From: JADKIH01 sp043747595
GTDB lineage: Bacteria; Bacteroidota; Bacteroidia; AKYH767-A; 2013-40CM-41-45
Direction: 5' to 3'
Length of the DNA: 37,955 bases
Assembly (NCBI GenBank): GCA_043747595.1
Contig: JAYTOX010000116.1
Location: forward strand, 1 to 37,955
The notes under the pieces are model-generated. The model saw only the letters and a program-made list of their open reading frames with translations. It had not been told where the DNA came from and ran no database searches. Shown here piece after piece: positions 24,132 through 34,057 of this stretch; the first letter of the stretch is position 1, and the number at the start of each line of letters is the position of its first letter. The position numbers and the translations under genes are program-made.

Positions 24132-25469
24132 TTAAAATTCTCTATCCTTCTCTTCTTTGAAAATCTCAGAGATCATTTCTAAGAAGCTTCGGGAATTAGA
24201 TGGTTGTTTTACTTTTTCTTTTTGACGATCTTTTCCACCTTTCAATTTGTCAGCACGATCGTTGGCTACGACCTCCTCAGCAGACAATTTTTTACCTTCA
24301 CTCTTACGAGCTTTTTCCAGATCATGAAAACCTTTTATTACAAGGCCAACACCGGTTGCATACATCGGACTTTTCAGTTCATCAGAACCTTTAGCAAGAT
24401 GTTCGTTTGGATAACCTACTCTTGTATCCATTCCGGTAATAAATTCTACTAATTGTATGATGTGACGAAGTTGAGCTCCTCCACCGGTGATAACAATACC
24501 GGCAATTAATTTTTTCTCATAACCTGAATTGCGAATTTCAAAATGAACATGTTCAACAATTTCTTCCATACGAGCTTGGATGATATGAGCAAGATTCTTT
24601 ACTGAAATTTCTCTTGGCTCTCTACCTCTTAACCCGGGAATAGAAACTATTTCGTTTTCTAAATTTTCACTCGCTAAGGCTGATCCAAATTTAATTTTCA
24701 ATAACTCCGCTTGATTTCGGATAATTGAACAACCCATTTTAATGTCTTCAGTGATTACATTTCCACCAAAAGGAATTACTGCTGTATGACGAATAATTCC
24801 ATCTTGAAAAATTGCTACATCTGTTGTTCCTCCACCTATATCTACCAATACAACTCCGGCTTCTTTTTCTTCTTCTGTCAAAACAGCCTCTGAAGATGCC
24901 AATGGTTCAAGATATAATCCTTTCGTTTCAAGAGAAGCGCGTTCAACACACTTATAAATATTTTTAGCAGCGGTAATTTGTCCGGTTATGATATGACAGT
25001 TTGCTTCTAAACGAACACCACTCATTCCAATAGGATTTTTAATGCCTTGCTCGTTATCGATGATGTATTCTTGTGGAATAACGTGAATAATTTTTTCTCC
25101 GGGAGGCATGGCCAACTTCAACATATCTTCAACGATAGCATCGATGTCTTCTTGATTAATTTCATCGTCCAACGTGTTCCTTGTTCGCATACCACGATGC
25201 TGAAGACTTTTAATGTGCTGACCGGCAATTCCTACATAAACAGAACCGATCTCCACATTTGATTTCTCAGATGCTTCTTTCACTGATAGCTTAATGGAAT
25301 CAATGGTGTTGACAATATTAGTGACCACTCCGCGAGTAACGCCAAGCGATTCACATTTGCCAAAACCTAAAATGTCGATCTTGCCGAATTCATTCTTTCG
25401 GCCAACGATTGTGCAGATCTTAGTCGTGCCAATGTCAAGACCAACAACTATTTCTTCTTTTTTTTCCAT
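24132..25469 (-). CDS. ftsA: Cell division protein FtsA
   Basis: FtsA is the actin-like ATPase that tethers FtsZ to the membrane. The 445-residue product has the phosphate-1 motif VVGLDIGTTKICTIVG near the start, the SHS2-type 1C subdomain, VVLVDIGGGTTDVAIFQDG (phosphate-2) and GIVITGGGAQLRHI (adenosine motif). The tail is Lys-rich and ends with a likely amphipathic membrane helix FLEMISEIFKEE. The ATG at 25469 lies 1 base after the ftsQ stop and opens MEKKEEIVVGLD; an upstream start at 25490 would overlap ftsQ and is less likely. Confidence 0.96.
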   Translation of the reverse strand: MEKKEEIVVGLDIGTTKICTIVGRKNEFGKIDILGFGKCESLGVTRGVVTNIVNTIDSIKLSVKEASEKSNVEIGSVYVGIAGQHIKSLQHRGMRTRNTLDDEINQEDIDAIVEDMLKLAMPPGEKIIHVIPQEYIIDNEQGIKNPIGMSGVRLEANCHIITGQITAAKNIYKCVERASLETKGLYLEPLASSEAVLTEEEKEAGVVLVDIGGGTTDVAIFQDGIIRHTAVIPFGGNVITEDIKMGCSIIRNQAELLKIKFGSALASENLENEIVSIPGLRGREPREISVKNLAHIIQARMEEIVEHVHFEIRNSGYEKKLIAGIVITGGGAQLRHIIQLVEFITGMDTRVGYPNEHLAKGSDELKSPMYATGVGLVIKGFHDLEKARKSEGKKLSAEEVVANDRADKLKGGKDRQKEKVKQPSNSRSFLEMISEIFKEEKDREF

Positions 25470-25470
25470 A

Positions 25471-26280
25471 TCACTTTTTTGTGCAAACAATCTGACCTTC
25501 GTATTTCAGATTGATAGTTTTGTATTTGTTCCACCCTGTTTTACTTAAACCTTCCCGGTAAAACAGATATAATTTGTTCAGTTTCTTTTCAAGGTTTTCG
25601 GCACTTCCAACAATAATGTTCTGACTTCCAACTCTTGGTATTAACTCTATATCGCCACTTCCGTTTACATATATTTGTTCAACTTGTGCATTCCAAAAAC
25701 TATGATGATAAATGTAATCTGCAACATGAAAAACCTCATCTATTCTTGACGCTTTGATTGACGTATCGCTATTTTCTCCGTCGTAAACTCTAACATTCCT
25801 CTCCGTTTCTTTGTCAAATAAAAATCCATTTGCAACCGGCACTCTCGCTGTATAAACATCCGACAAAGGCATAAAAACTCCTTGATCATCTATGTAAAAA
25901 CTCTCATCATTAGCATTGACTATTCTGACAATTGGTCGACGTTGATTAATCTCAATATTGACCTTCCCATCAATGGTTGAAAATACTTCAGCCTTGCTAA
26001 TAAATGGGTTCGTGTTAATGATTTTTTCCAACAAACCAATGTTAATAGAACCAAGCTCTTTTCCCTTCAACAATCCGAATTTATTTTGAACTAAACTCAT
26101 CACTTCTTCAGGGCTTACGAAATTATGTCCGAGTGTATCTTTGATGAATACCTCAACATCGGTACATGCCATCGCTTCCTGACGATGTTCTGCAAACCCT
26201 ACTGAAATTAAAAACGCCAATACAATTAATGAATAGGCCGTAATGCGTATAACACGCTTTTTCTTCGTTTCATCGATCAT
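25471..26280 (-). CDS. ftsQ: Cell division protein FtsQ (DivIB type)
   Basis: FtsQ is a bitopic divisome protein that bridges early and late division proteins. The 269-residue product has a basic cytoplasmic start (DETKKKRVIRI), one membrane segment (about 13-29) and an extracytoplasmic part with a POTRA-like segment (about 39-105: TDVEVFIKDTLGHNFVSPEE, then INIEINQRRPIVRIV) followed by the beta domain. Its ATG overlaps the murC stop as ATGA, and ftsA begins 1 base after its stop, so the three are translationally linked. Sequence conservation is low in this family; position supports the call. Confidence 0.9.
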   Translation of the reverse strand: MIDETKKKRVIRITAYSLIVLAFLISVGFAEHRQEAMACTDVEVFIKDTLGHNFVSPEEVMSLVQNKFGLLKGKELGSINIGLLEKIINTNPFISKAEVFSTIDGKVNIEINQRRPIVRIVNANDESFYIDDQGVFMPLSDVYTARVPVANGFLFDKETERNVRVYDGENSDTSIKASRIDEVFHVADYIYHHSFWNAQVEQIYVNGSGDIELIPRVGSQNIIVGSAENLEKKLNKLYLFYREGLSKTGWNKYKTINLKYEGQIVCTKK

Positions 26281-27662
26281 AGCTGTACACTTTTTTGTAA
26301 TTGTTCTTTGATTAATGGAACCAATTGATCTATATCGCCTGCTCCCATCGTTAGTATGACATCAAAATTTAAATCTGCTATCTGCTTAAGTGCATCTTCT
26401 TTAGCAACCAAATACTTTTTGCACGTCACTTCTTTAAAAATGATTTCGGAAGTGATGCCTGCAATTGGCTTTTCTCTTGCCGGATAAATTGGCAGAAGGA
26501 TTAAACAATCGAGCATCGACAAACTTTTCGAAAAGCCTTCTGCAAAATCGCGCGTTCTTGAAAAAAGATGAGGCTGAAACAAGCCCACAACATTTTTGCC
26601 CGGATACAATTCTTTCACTGAAGCAATAAATGCCCGTAATTCTTCGGGATGGTGAGCATAATCATCAATGTAAACACATTTGTCCAAACGCAATTGATAA
26701 TCAAATCGGCGTTTTACTCCATTGTATGAGGCCAATGCTGATTTTATAATATCATTTTCAATTCCTAAATACTTTGCAACGGCAACGGCAGCAACTGAGT
26801 TCTCTACATTATGAAGCCCCGGCATTTCACTCGTCAGACTTTTAATCTCCGACTCTGCGCTCTTCCAATCATACATATAATTATGATCAACAATTTTAAT
26901 GTTCTCCGCATGGTAGTCCGCGTTTTCATCAACGCTGTATGTTTGCTTATTCAATGGCAAGTCTGATAATGGCAATCCTTTTTTGTGAACTAACAAGCCA
27001 CCAGATTTCAACTGACCTGCAAAAAGACGATATGATTCTATCATGTACGAATGATCGCCGTAAATATCTAAATGATCGGCGTCCATCGAAGTAATAATAG
27101 ATAAGTCAGGATAAAGCGCTAAAAAAGATCGATCGTATTCATCGGCTTCTACCACTGTAAACTTTTTACCCTCGTTATTTCCCAACAACAAATTCGTATT
27201 ATAATTTTTTGTGATGCCACCAAGAAATGCTGTGCAATTCAATCCGGCAAACTTCAAAATATGCGCCACCATAGAAGATGTGGTAGTCTTTCCATGAGTA
27301 CCGGCAATACCAATCGTGAAACTACTTTTAGTAATCATGCCCAATACTTCCGACCGCTTCTTCAAATCATACTGATTGCCTCTGAAAAAATTCAATTCGG
27401 AATGGTCGGCAGGAATTGCAGGTGTATACACTACAAGTATCTTATCTTTCTTACTAAGATCACTGATTGTCGGTTCTGCTTTTTTAAGATCATCACTAAA
27501 ATGAATCTGAATACCTTCTGCAATCAATTCATTGGTGAGTTGCGTTGGTGTTTTATCATAACCACTCACATTTTTTCCGAGCGATTTAAAATAGCGAGCC
27601 AGTGCCGACATTCCTATGCCACCAATTCCAACAAAATAGATATGTGATTTCGAGTCGAACAC
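26277..27662 (-). CDS. murC: UDP-N-acetylmuramate-L-alanine ligase MurC
   Basis: MurC adds L-alanine to UDP-MurNAc using ATP, the first amino acid of the peptidoglycan stem. The 461-residue product shows the Rossmann motif VGIGGIGMSALAR (11-23), the Mur ligase P-loop GTHGKTTTSS (121-130) with the GTHGK form typical of MurC, EADEYDRSFL, DADHLDIYGD, and the C-terminal domain with IDDYAHHPEEL and LFQPHLFSRT. The start codon is GTG; no other start fits the Rossmann fold. It begins 2 bases after murG and overlaps ftsQ by 4 bases. Confidence 0.96.
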   Translation of the reverse strand: MFDSKSHIYFVGIGGIGMSALARYFKSLGKNVSGYDKTPTQLTNELIAEGIQIHFSDDLKKAEPTISDLSKKDKILVVYTPAIPADHSELNFFRGNQYDLKKRSEVLGMITKSSFTIGIAGTHGKTTTSSMVAHILKFAGLNCTAFLGGITKNYNTNLLLGNNEGKKFTVVEADEYDRSFLALYPDLSIITSMDADHLDIYGDHSYMIESYRLFAGQLKSGGLLVHKKGLPLSDLPLNKQTYSVDENADYHAENIKIVDHNYMYDWKSAESEIKSLTSEMPGLHNVENSVAAVAVAKYLGIENDIIKSALASYNGVKRRFDYQLRLDKCVYIDDYAHHPEELRAFIASVKELYPGKNVVGLFQPHLFSRTRDFAEGFSKSLSMLDCLILLPIYPAREKPIAGITSEIIFKEVTCKKYLVAKEDALKQIADLNFDVILTMGAGDIDQLVPLIKEQLQKSVQL

Positions 27663-27664
27663 TT

Positions 27665-28774
27665 TTATTTATTTACCAGAGCATATACCTCTTCAGCAAT
27701 AGTTTCAGCTGAATTGGCAAGTGCAAGCTTAGAGATATTGGTGATTAATTTTTCCTGCATTGATACGTCCTCCAACAACTGAACACAACTTTGAATTAGT
27801 TTTTGAGATGCTTGATTATCTGTAACTAAAATAGCTGCATCGCTATTCACTAGCGACATGGCATTTTTTGTTTGATGATCCTCTGCAACATTTGGCGAAG
27901 GGACTAAAATTGCCGGCTTTGCTACTAGTGCCAATTCCGAAACAGAACTTGCTCCGGCTCTTGAAACTACTACATCGGCCGCCGCATAAGCCAAATCCAT
28001 TCGCTGAATAAATTCATAACATGCAATTCCTTTTTCAGTATGTTGTTCCGTTAATTCTTTGGCGATAGGGTAAAATAACTTTCCGGTTTGCCAAATGACT
28101 TGAATATTTTTCTCTAGCAATCTCTTCAATCCTGATTCAATACTTTTGTTAATCGTTCTTGCTCCTAAACTTCCTCCAATAACCAAAACGATTTTTTTAT
28201 TTTCATCTAGGTTGAAAAATGAAATTGCTTCTGCACGTTTCCCTTTTATATCAACCATATTTTCCCGAACAGGATTTCCTGTTTTAACAATTTTTTCTTT
28301 CGGAAAATATTTCTCCATTCCGTCGTAAGCCACACAAATGCGTTGAACTCTTTTAGCAAGAATTTTATTTGTAATTCCGGCATATGAATTCTGCTCTTGA
28401 ATAAGCGAAGGTATTTTCATGCCGGTGGCAGCAAACAACAAAGGGCCGGAAGCATATCCTCCAACGCCAATTGCTACATCCGGTTTAAAATCCTTTAATA
28501 TCATTCTTGCTTTAATTACACTCTTTAATATTTTCATCGGTAGCAGCAAATTTTGAAAAGACAATTTTCGCTGAATACCATTTATATCTAATCCTACAAT
28601 CGAATAACCCGATGCTGGAACTTTCTCCATTTCCATTCTGCCATTTGCTCCTACAAACAATATTTCTGTTTTCGGATTCATCTTTTTCAAGGCGTTAGCA
28701 ATGGCCACCGCCGGAAATATATGTCCGCCTGTTCCGCCTCCACTTATGATTACTCTTAAGTTAGACCGCTGCAA
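27665..28774 (-). CDS. murG: Lipid II synthase MurG
   Basis: MurG transfers GlcNAc from UDP-GlcNAc to lipid I, making lipid II on the inner face of the cytoplasmic membrane. The 369-residue GT-B protein has the N-terminal GGGTGGHIFPA motif (12-22), GVGGYASGPLL, QEQNSYAGITNK, VIGGSLGARTINKS and the UDP-GlcNAc site DVVVSRAGASSVSEL. The start is TTG, supported by AGGAGG 8 bases upstream, a clear ribosome site that is rare in this window. It overlaps the end of ftsW by 14 bases. Confidence 0.96.
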   Translation of the reverse strand: MQRSNLRVIISGGGTGGHIFPAVAIANALKKMNPKTEILFVGANGRMEMEKVPASGYSIVGLDINGIQRKLSFQNLLLPMKILKSVIKARMILKDFKPDVAIGVGGYASGPLLFAATGMKIPSLIQEQNSYAGITNKILAKRVQRICVAYDGMEKYFPKEKIVKTGNPVRENMVDIKGKRAEAISFFNLDENKKIVLVIGGSLGARTINKSIESGLKRLLEKNIQVIWQTGKLFYPIAKELTEQHTEKGIACYEFIQRMDLAYAAADVVVSRAGASSVSELALVAKPAILVPSPNVAEDHQTKNAMSLVNSDAAILVTDNQASQKLIQSCVQLLEDVSMQEKLITNISKLALANSAETIAEEVYALVNK

Positions 28775-29924
28775 GTTCAGACCCTCCTTCTTTTTTTTCT
28801 TTTTCTACTTGGCGACTAACACTCAATACAATTCCTAAGGCTATACTTGTAAACCATAACGAAGTTCCGCCCATACTTACCATTGGTAATGGCTGACCGG
28901 TTACGGGAAATAAATTTACTGCAACTGCCATGTTGATCAATGCTTGAAAGACTAACATGAAAGTACATCCGGCAGCAAGCAGAGTACCGAACGCCATCGG
29001 ACTGTGATAAATAAATCGGATGACACGATAGAACAAAAGCAAGTAAAGAAATATTAAAAATCCGGCTCCTAAAAAACCGTACTCTTCAATAATAATTGCA
29101 AATATAAAATCAGAATACGGATGAGGTAGAAAATTTCGCTGAATGCTATTCCCTGGAAATCTTCCTATCAAGCCACCACGCGCAATTGCAATTTTTGCTT
29201 GGTCTGACTGATAATTATCTGCATCTTCTTTTCCAGAAAAACGTTCTATTCGTGCTTTCCATGTTTCAATTCGTCCGGTGTGACCTACGGCAATTGCGAT
29301 GAAAATAAATAGAGCAAATGCTACAACGCCAATCCCCATCATTGCTGCTATGTATTTCATACTGATTCTACCAATAAACATTAAGTAAGCAGCAGAAACA
29401 AAAACAACCGCTGCGGTAGAAAAATTCGCTGGTAAAATCAATATACATACTATGAACACTGGCGTTATTACAGGTAAAAAAGCCGACCTGAAACTTTTTA
29501 TCTCATCTTGTTTTTTGGATAACATTCGAGCCAAATACATAATGAGTGCAAGCTTAGCAAAATCGGAAGTTTGAAATGTGATATTTGTTCCCGGTAAAGT
29601 TAACCATCTACTTGCCTCGTTTAAATTAGTTCCCAATGCAAGTGTGAACGCTAGCAATGGCACTGTGATCACTAATGCAATTACTGCTATTTTAGAATAG
29701 TATGTATAACGTATTAAATGAGCTCCATACATTAAAGCTATTCCAAACACTAAAATAAATAAGTGCTTGAATAAATAATATTCCGTATTGCCTTGCTGAT
29801 ATTTATATGCCAAAGTTCCTGTACTGCTGTATACAGCGAGTAAAGAAAAAATAGACAGAATAAATACAATCATCCAAATTGTACGATCGCCTTTGAAATA
29901 TTTATCAAGCCAGGTTGCTTGCAT
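28761..29924 (-). CDS. ftsW: Peptidoglycan polymerase FtsW (SEDS family)
   Basis: FtsW polymerises lipid II at the septum together with FtsI. The 387-residue product is almost entirely membrane helices (about ten), starts with a short basic cytoplasmic end (LDKYFKGDRTIWMIV) and carries the family signature near the end: NLFPVTGQPLPMVSMGGTS. The large extracytoplasmic loop region has DNYQSDQAKIAIARGGLIG and LPHPYSDFIFAIIIEEYGFLG, which match FtsW. It lies between murD and murG, 51 bases after the murD stop. Confidence 0.95.
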   Translation of the reverse strand: MQATWLDKYFKGDRTIWMIVFILSIFSLLAVYSSTGTLAYKYQQGNTEYYLFKHLFILVFGIALMYGAHLIRYTYYSKIAVIALVITVPLLAFTLALGTNLNEASRWLTLPGTNITFQTSDFAKLALIMYLARMLSKKQDEIKSFRSAFLPVITPVFIVCILILPANFSTAAVVFVSAAYLMFIGRISMKYIAAMMGIGVVAFALFIFIAIAVGHTGRIETWKARIERFSGKEDADNYQSDQAKIAIARGGLIGRFPGNSIQRNFLPHPYSDFIFAIIIEEYGFLGAGFLIFLYLLLFYRVIRFIYHSPMAFGTLLAAGCTFMLVFQALINMAVAVNLFPVTGQPLPMVSMGGTSLWFTSIALGIVLSVSRQVEKEKKEGGSELAAV

Positions 29925-29975
29925 GGTTTTGGTTTTTGGGAGAGAGGTAATACTATTTTTAAAATTCGATCACGA

Positions 29976-31331
29976 TTAGATCGACTTCACTGCTTTTTTA
30001 AATTGACGACCGCGATCTTCATAATTTTCAAATAAGTCGAAACTTGCACAAGCTGGCGACAATAACACTACATCACCTTTTTTACCCAAGCGGTAACTTT
30101 CTTGAACGGCTTTCTCGGCAGTATCTGTCTCAACTATTTCTTCTACCATTCCTTGAAATGCTTTGATTATTTTTTTGTTGTCTTTCCCAAGACAAACAAT
30201 CGCTTTTACTTTTTCTTTAACAAGTTCTGCAAGCATTTCATAGTCGTTTCCTTTATCTACTCCACCAAGGATTAAAACGACAGGCTTGTTAAAACTTTCT
30301 AATGCATACCAAGTCGAATTGATGTTGGTTGCTTTTGAATCGTTCACAAACTCAATTCCGTGAATGGTTGCAACATGCTCTAAACGATGTTCGACATTAC
30401 GAAAATCAGACAAACTTTCTCGAATTACTTCTTTACGTATATCTAAAACTTTCGCAGAAATTCCTGCAGCCATAGAATTGTAAAGATTGTGTTTGCCTTG
30501 TAAGGCTAGTTCATGAATTAGCATGTTAAATGGATTAGTGTTGTTTGTGTTTATTATGAGTTGTTGCTCTTCTAACCAAGCACCTTTTTCCAATTTTGTT
30601 TTAATTGAGAAAGGAAATTTTTTTGCTTTTACTTCTACTTCGGGCAAGTATTCGTTTGTTATTGCATCGTCACTGCAATAAATAAAAGTGTCATCGGCAT
30701 TCTGATTTTGTAGAATCCTAAATTTTGACATGACGTAATTCTTTACTTCGTAATCGTATCTATCTAAATGATCAGGAGTAATATTTGTTAAGATTGCGAT
30801 ATCACATCTGAATGAATGCATATCATCCAACTGAAAACTGCTAAGTTCAAGTACGTAGTAATCGAAATCTTTCTCAGCCACCTGAAGAGCGAAACTCTTT
30901 CCGATATTCCCGGCTAAGCCAACTTTTAATCCTGCCTTCTCAAGAATATGGTACACCATCATAGTTGTTGTTGTCTTACCATTAGTTCCGGTAATTCCAA
31001 TCATTTTTGCTTTGGTATATCTTCCGGCAAATTCAATTTCACTTACCACAGGAATATTTGCTGATCTAATTTTTTTCAATATCTCCGCTTTCTCAGGAAT
31101 GCCCGGACTTTTTATTACTTCGTTTGCAGAAAGAATTTCTGCTTCAGTATGCAAGCCTTGTTCAAAACGGATTGAATGCCTTTCTAGAAATGTTACATAC
31201 TCTTCTTTAATCGTGCCTTTATCAGAAACAAAAACTTCGTAGCCTTGCTTCTTGGCAAGCACAGCTGCTCCGACACCACTTTCTCCGGCACCGAGCACTA
31301 CGATTTTTTTATTTTGTGTTTCCGATTTCAA
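29976..31331 (-). CDS. murD: UDP-N-acetylmuramoyl-L-alanine-D-glutamate ligase MurD
   Basis: MurD adds D-glutamate to UDP-MurNAc-L-Ala. The 451-residue product has an N-terminal nucleotide fold VVLGAGESGVGAAVLA (11-26), the P-loop GTNGKTTTT (115-123), ELSSFQLDDM, LTNITPDHLDRYD, the NVEHRLEHV motif and FVNDSKATN, then ILGGVDKGNDY. The start is TTG; no ATG lies between the mraY stop and the fold, and no clear ribosome site is seen. The gap to mraY is 4 bases. Confidence 0.95.
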   Translation of the reverse strand: MKSETQNKKIVVLGAGESGVGAAVLAKKQGYEVFVSDKGTIKEEYVTFLERHSIRFEQGLHTEAEILSANEVIKSPGIPEKAEILKKIRSANIPVVSEIEFAGRYTKAKMIGITGTNGKTTTTMMVYHILEKAGLKVGLAGNIGKSFALQVAEKDFDYYVLELSSFQLDDMHSFRCDIAILTNITPDHLDRYDYEVKNYVMSKFRILQNQNADDTFIYCSDDAITNEYLPEVEVKAKKFPFSIKTKLEKGAWLEEQQLIINTNNTNPFNMLIHELALQGKHNLYNSMAAGISAKVLDIRKEVIRESLSDFRNVEHRLEHVATIHGIEFVNDSKATNINSTWYALESFNKPVVLILGGVDKGNDYEMLAELVKEKVKAIVCLGKDNKKIIKAFQGMVEEIVETDTAEKAVQESYRLGKKGDVVLLSPACASFDLFENYEDRGRQFKKAVKSI

Positions 31332-31335
31332 TTGA

Positions 31336-32595
31336 TCAACGAAGTTTTAATGTTACTACTGTGAGTACTGCAAGCATAATTCCTAAAATCCAAAAGCGTG
31401 ATACGATTTTTGATTCGTGATATCCCAACTTTTGATAATGATGATGAAGCGGCGACATTTTAAATATTCGTCGTCCCTCGCCGTATTTCCTTCTGGTATA
31501 CTTGAAATACGACACTTGCATTACCACCGAAATATTTTCTATCAAGAAAATTCCGCAGAGTATTGGTATCAACAATTCTTTTCTTATCGCAATAGCATAT
31601 GTTGCTATAATTCCTCCCAGTGCAAGACTGCCGGTATCGCCCATGAAAACTTGCGCCGGATAAGCGTTGTACCATAGAAATCCTACACATGCCCCAACGA
31701 AAGCTGCAATAAAAACCACTAGCTCTCCCGCATGTGGGATGTACATGATATTTAGATAATTTGCAAAAACAGTATTACCAGAAACGTAAGCTAATATTCC
31801 AAGTGTAGCACCAATGATTGCACTAGTTCCTGTTGCTAAACCATCAATACCATCTGTAATATTCGCACCATTCGAAACGGCTGTGATGATCAAAATAACC
31901 ATAGGAATAAAAATTAACCAAGCATATTTATGATAATCACCACCCATCCACTTTAGGAGAAATGCATAATCAAATTCATGGTTTTTGATAAATGGAATAG
32001 TAGTTCTTGTTGACTTAACAGCAACAGGCGAGTACAAGGCGTTTTCTGATGAACGCATATCTTCAATCACATTCGATTCATGATGCTCAACAACCATTGT
32101 TGGAGTATTCACTCTTTCTTTTACTACCACATTCGGATTCCAATACATTGTTGCGCCAATGATTAAACCTAATCCCACTTGACCCAAAATTTTAAACCTG
32201 CCGGCTAATCCCTCTTTGTCTTTTTTGAAAACTTTAATGTAATCATCAATAAAACCTATAACGCCTAACCAAATAGTTGTTACAATCATTATAATCACAT
32301 ACACATTAATTAATCGAGCAAATAATAAAGTCGGAATTAAAATTGCTGATATAATAATCAACCCACCCATTGTTGGTGTTCCCTGTTTTACTTTTTGTCC
32401 ATCCAATCCTAATTCTCTTACTGTTTCTCCAACCTGGCGTCGCAAGAGTATTCCGATGATCTTCTTTCCAAATAATAATGAAATGATCAACGAAGTAATG
32501 AGAGCTAATGCTGCACGAAAAGAGATGTATTGAAATACACCTGTTCCGGGCATCTTTAAATCATTGTGCAGATATTGAAATAAGTAGTATAACAT
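31336..32595 (-). CDS. mraY: Phospho-MurNAc-pentapeptide transferase MraY
   Basis: MraY moves phospho-MurNAc-pentapeptide onto undecaprenyl phosphate, giving lipid I in the cytoplasmic membrane. Conserved motifs are GTPTMGGL (72-79), IGFIDDYIKVFKKDKEGL (113-130), NGANITDGIDGLATG (242-256), FMGDTGSLALGG and PLHHHYQKLGYHE. At 419 residues it is about 60 longer than the E. coli enzyme (360). The excess is a polar insertion at about residues 152-222 between membrane helices, a feature I associate with Bacteroidota MraY. It is 1 base from murE and 4 bases from murD. Confidence 0.97.
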   Translation of the reverse strand: MLYYLFQYLHNDLKMPGTGVFQYISFRAALALITSLIISLLFGKKIIGILLRRQVGETVRELGLDGQKVKQGTPTMGGLIIISAILIPTLLFARLINVYVIIMIVTTIWLGVIGFIDDYIKVFKKDKEGLAGRFKILGQVGLGLIIGATMYWNPNVVVKERVNTPTMVVEHHESNVIEDMRSSENALYSPVAVKSTRTTIPFIKNHEFDYAFLLKWMGGDYHKYAWLIFIPMVILIITAVSNGANITDGIDGLATGTSAIIGATLGILAYVSGNTVFANYLNIMYIPHAGELVVFIAAFVGACVGFLWYNAYPAQVFMGDTGSLALGGIIATYAIAIRKELLIPILCGIFLIENISVVMQVSYFKYTRRKYGEGRRIFKMSPLHHHYQKLGYHESKIVSRFWILGIMLAVLTVVTLKLR

Positions 32596-32596
32596 A

Positions 32597-34057
32597 TCAA
32601 GCCATTATTTTAAATAACTCAAGCAGAGTTTTTTTATCATCGAAAGGAATCCTCACTCCTTTTATTTCTTGGTATTTTTCATGCCCTTTTCCTGCAACTA
32701 ATATTACATCGCCAGGCTTTGCCATTGTTATCGCTGTCTTAATCGCTTCACGACGATCGGCAATTGATAATGATTTACGTGCGTCACCAACAGGAATACC
32801 GTTTTCCATTTGCTTAATAATAACCGTTGGATCTTCAGAACGTGGATTGTCGCTTGTTAAAATCACGCGATCACTTTTTTCGCAGGCAATTTTTGCCATC
32901 ATTGGTCGCTTCGCTGCATCTCTATCTCCTCCACAACCAATCACAGTAATTACTTGTCCGTGCCCATTATTCACATCATGAATTGTATCTAATACATTTT
33001 TCAAAGCATCCGGTGTATGAGCATAATCAACAACGCCAACTACATGTGTACTTGATGTTACATAGTCAAACCTACCTTCAACCGGCGCCAATGTGCTTAA
33101 CTTTGTAAGCACTTCCAGCTTATCTTCTCCCAACAAACTTGCTGCTGCAAATGCTGCTGTTAAATTGTACGCATTGAAACTTCCTACTAAACGACATAAT
33201 ACTTCATGCCCATTCATATTCAGCAACAATCCTGAAAAATGATTCTCTATTAATTTACATTTGAAGTCGCCAATTGATCGTAGACCGTATGTATATTTTT
33301 TAGCTTTCGTGTTTTGCAACATGACAGCACCATTCTTGTCGTCCAAATTTGTTATTGCAAAAGCATCAGACGGCAATTGATCGAAAAATTCTTTTTTTGC
33401 TTTTAGATAATTTTCAAAAGTTTTATGATAATCTAAATGATCATGAGTAATATTTGTAAAAATACCTCCGGCAAATACTAATCCTGCAATTCGCTTTTGA
33501 ACAACAGCATGTGAACTCACTTCCATAAAAGCAAATTCACATCCCTCTTCAACCATTGCCGATAACATAGCATTCAACTGCAATGGGTCGGGTGTAGTAT
33601 GAGTTGAAGGTATAACCTGATCATTAATCTGATTCTTAACTGTAGAAAGTAATCCAACCGAATAACCAAGTTCTCTAAACAATTGAAAAAGCAATGTTAC
33701 TGTTGTTGTTTTCCCATTCGTTCCGGTTACGCCAACCAATTTTAATTTTTCAGAAGGGTTACCATAAAAATTCGATGCAATCCTTGCCAATGCTGTAGCA
33801 CTATCTGCTACTTTTATATAGGTAATCCCGGTTAATAATGATTCCGGAAGGTACTCACATACTATTGCAACAGCACCTTGCTCAACTACAGCATACATAA
33901 AATTGTGACCATCTGTTTGTGTACCGCGGACGGCAACAAAAAGCGATCCTTCGCGAACCGAGCGAGAATCGAAACACACATCCACCACATTCACATCGGT
34001 GTTGCCTGACACTTCTTCAATTCCTGTTTTGTATAAAATATCTTTTAATGATCTCAT
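32597..34057 (-). CDS. murE: UDP-MurNAc-L-Ala-D-Glu-meso-diaminopimelate ligase MurE
   Basis: MurE adds the third stem residue. The 486-residue product shows DSRSVREGSLFVAVRG (30-45), the P-loop GTNGKTTT (112-119), STHTTPDPLQL (151-161), FMEVSSHAVVQKR (177-189), TNITHDHLDYH (201-211), VEGRFD, and VVDYAHTPDAL (342-352). The specificity motif DNPR (403-406 in TSDNPRSEDP) is the one found in ligases that add meso-diaminopimelate rather than lysine, so the cell wall should be of the mDAP type. The ATG overlaps the ftsI stop as ATGA. Confidence 0.97.
   Translation of the reverse strand: MRSLKDILYKTGIEEVSGNTDVNVVDVCFDSRSVREGSLFVAVRGTQTDGHNFMYAVVEQGAVAIVCEYLPESLLTGITYIKVADSATALARIASNFYGNPSEKLKLVGVTGTNGKTTTVTLLFQLFRELGYSVGLLSTVKNQINDQVIPSTHTTPDPLQLNAMLSAMVEEGCEFAFMEVSSHAVVQKRIAGLVFAGGIFTNITHDHLDYHKTFENYLKAKKEFFDQLPSDAFAITNLDDKNGAVMLQNTKAKKYTYGLRSIGDFKCKLIENHFSGLLLNMNGHEVLCRLVGSFNAYNLTAAFAAASLLGEDKLEVLTKLSTLAPVEGRFDYVTSSTHVVGVVDYAHTPDALKNVLDTIHDVNNGHGQVITVIGCGGDRDAAKRPMMAKIACEKSDRVILTSDNPRSEDPTVIIKQMENGIPVGDARKSLSIADRREAIKTAITMAKPGDVILVAGKGHEKYQEIKGVRIPFDDKKTLLELFKIMA

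Noticed and set aside
25470..25490. Earlier ftsA start inside ftsQ
   Set aside because: It adds seven residues not fitting the FtsA start; the ATG at 25469 lies 1 base after the ftsQ stop.
32508..32981. Antisense open frame of 157 codons opposite mraY and murE
   Set aside because: It lies opposite two well-conserved essential genes and its product has no recognisable fold; the same holds for the frame at 27261-27647 opposite murC.
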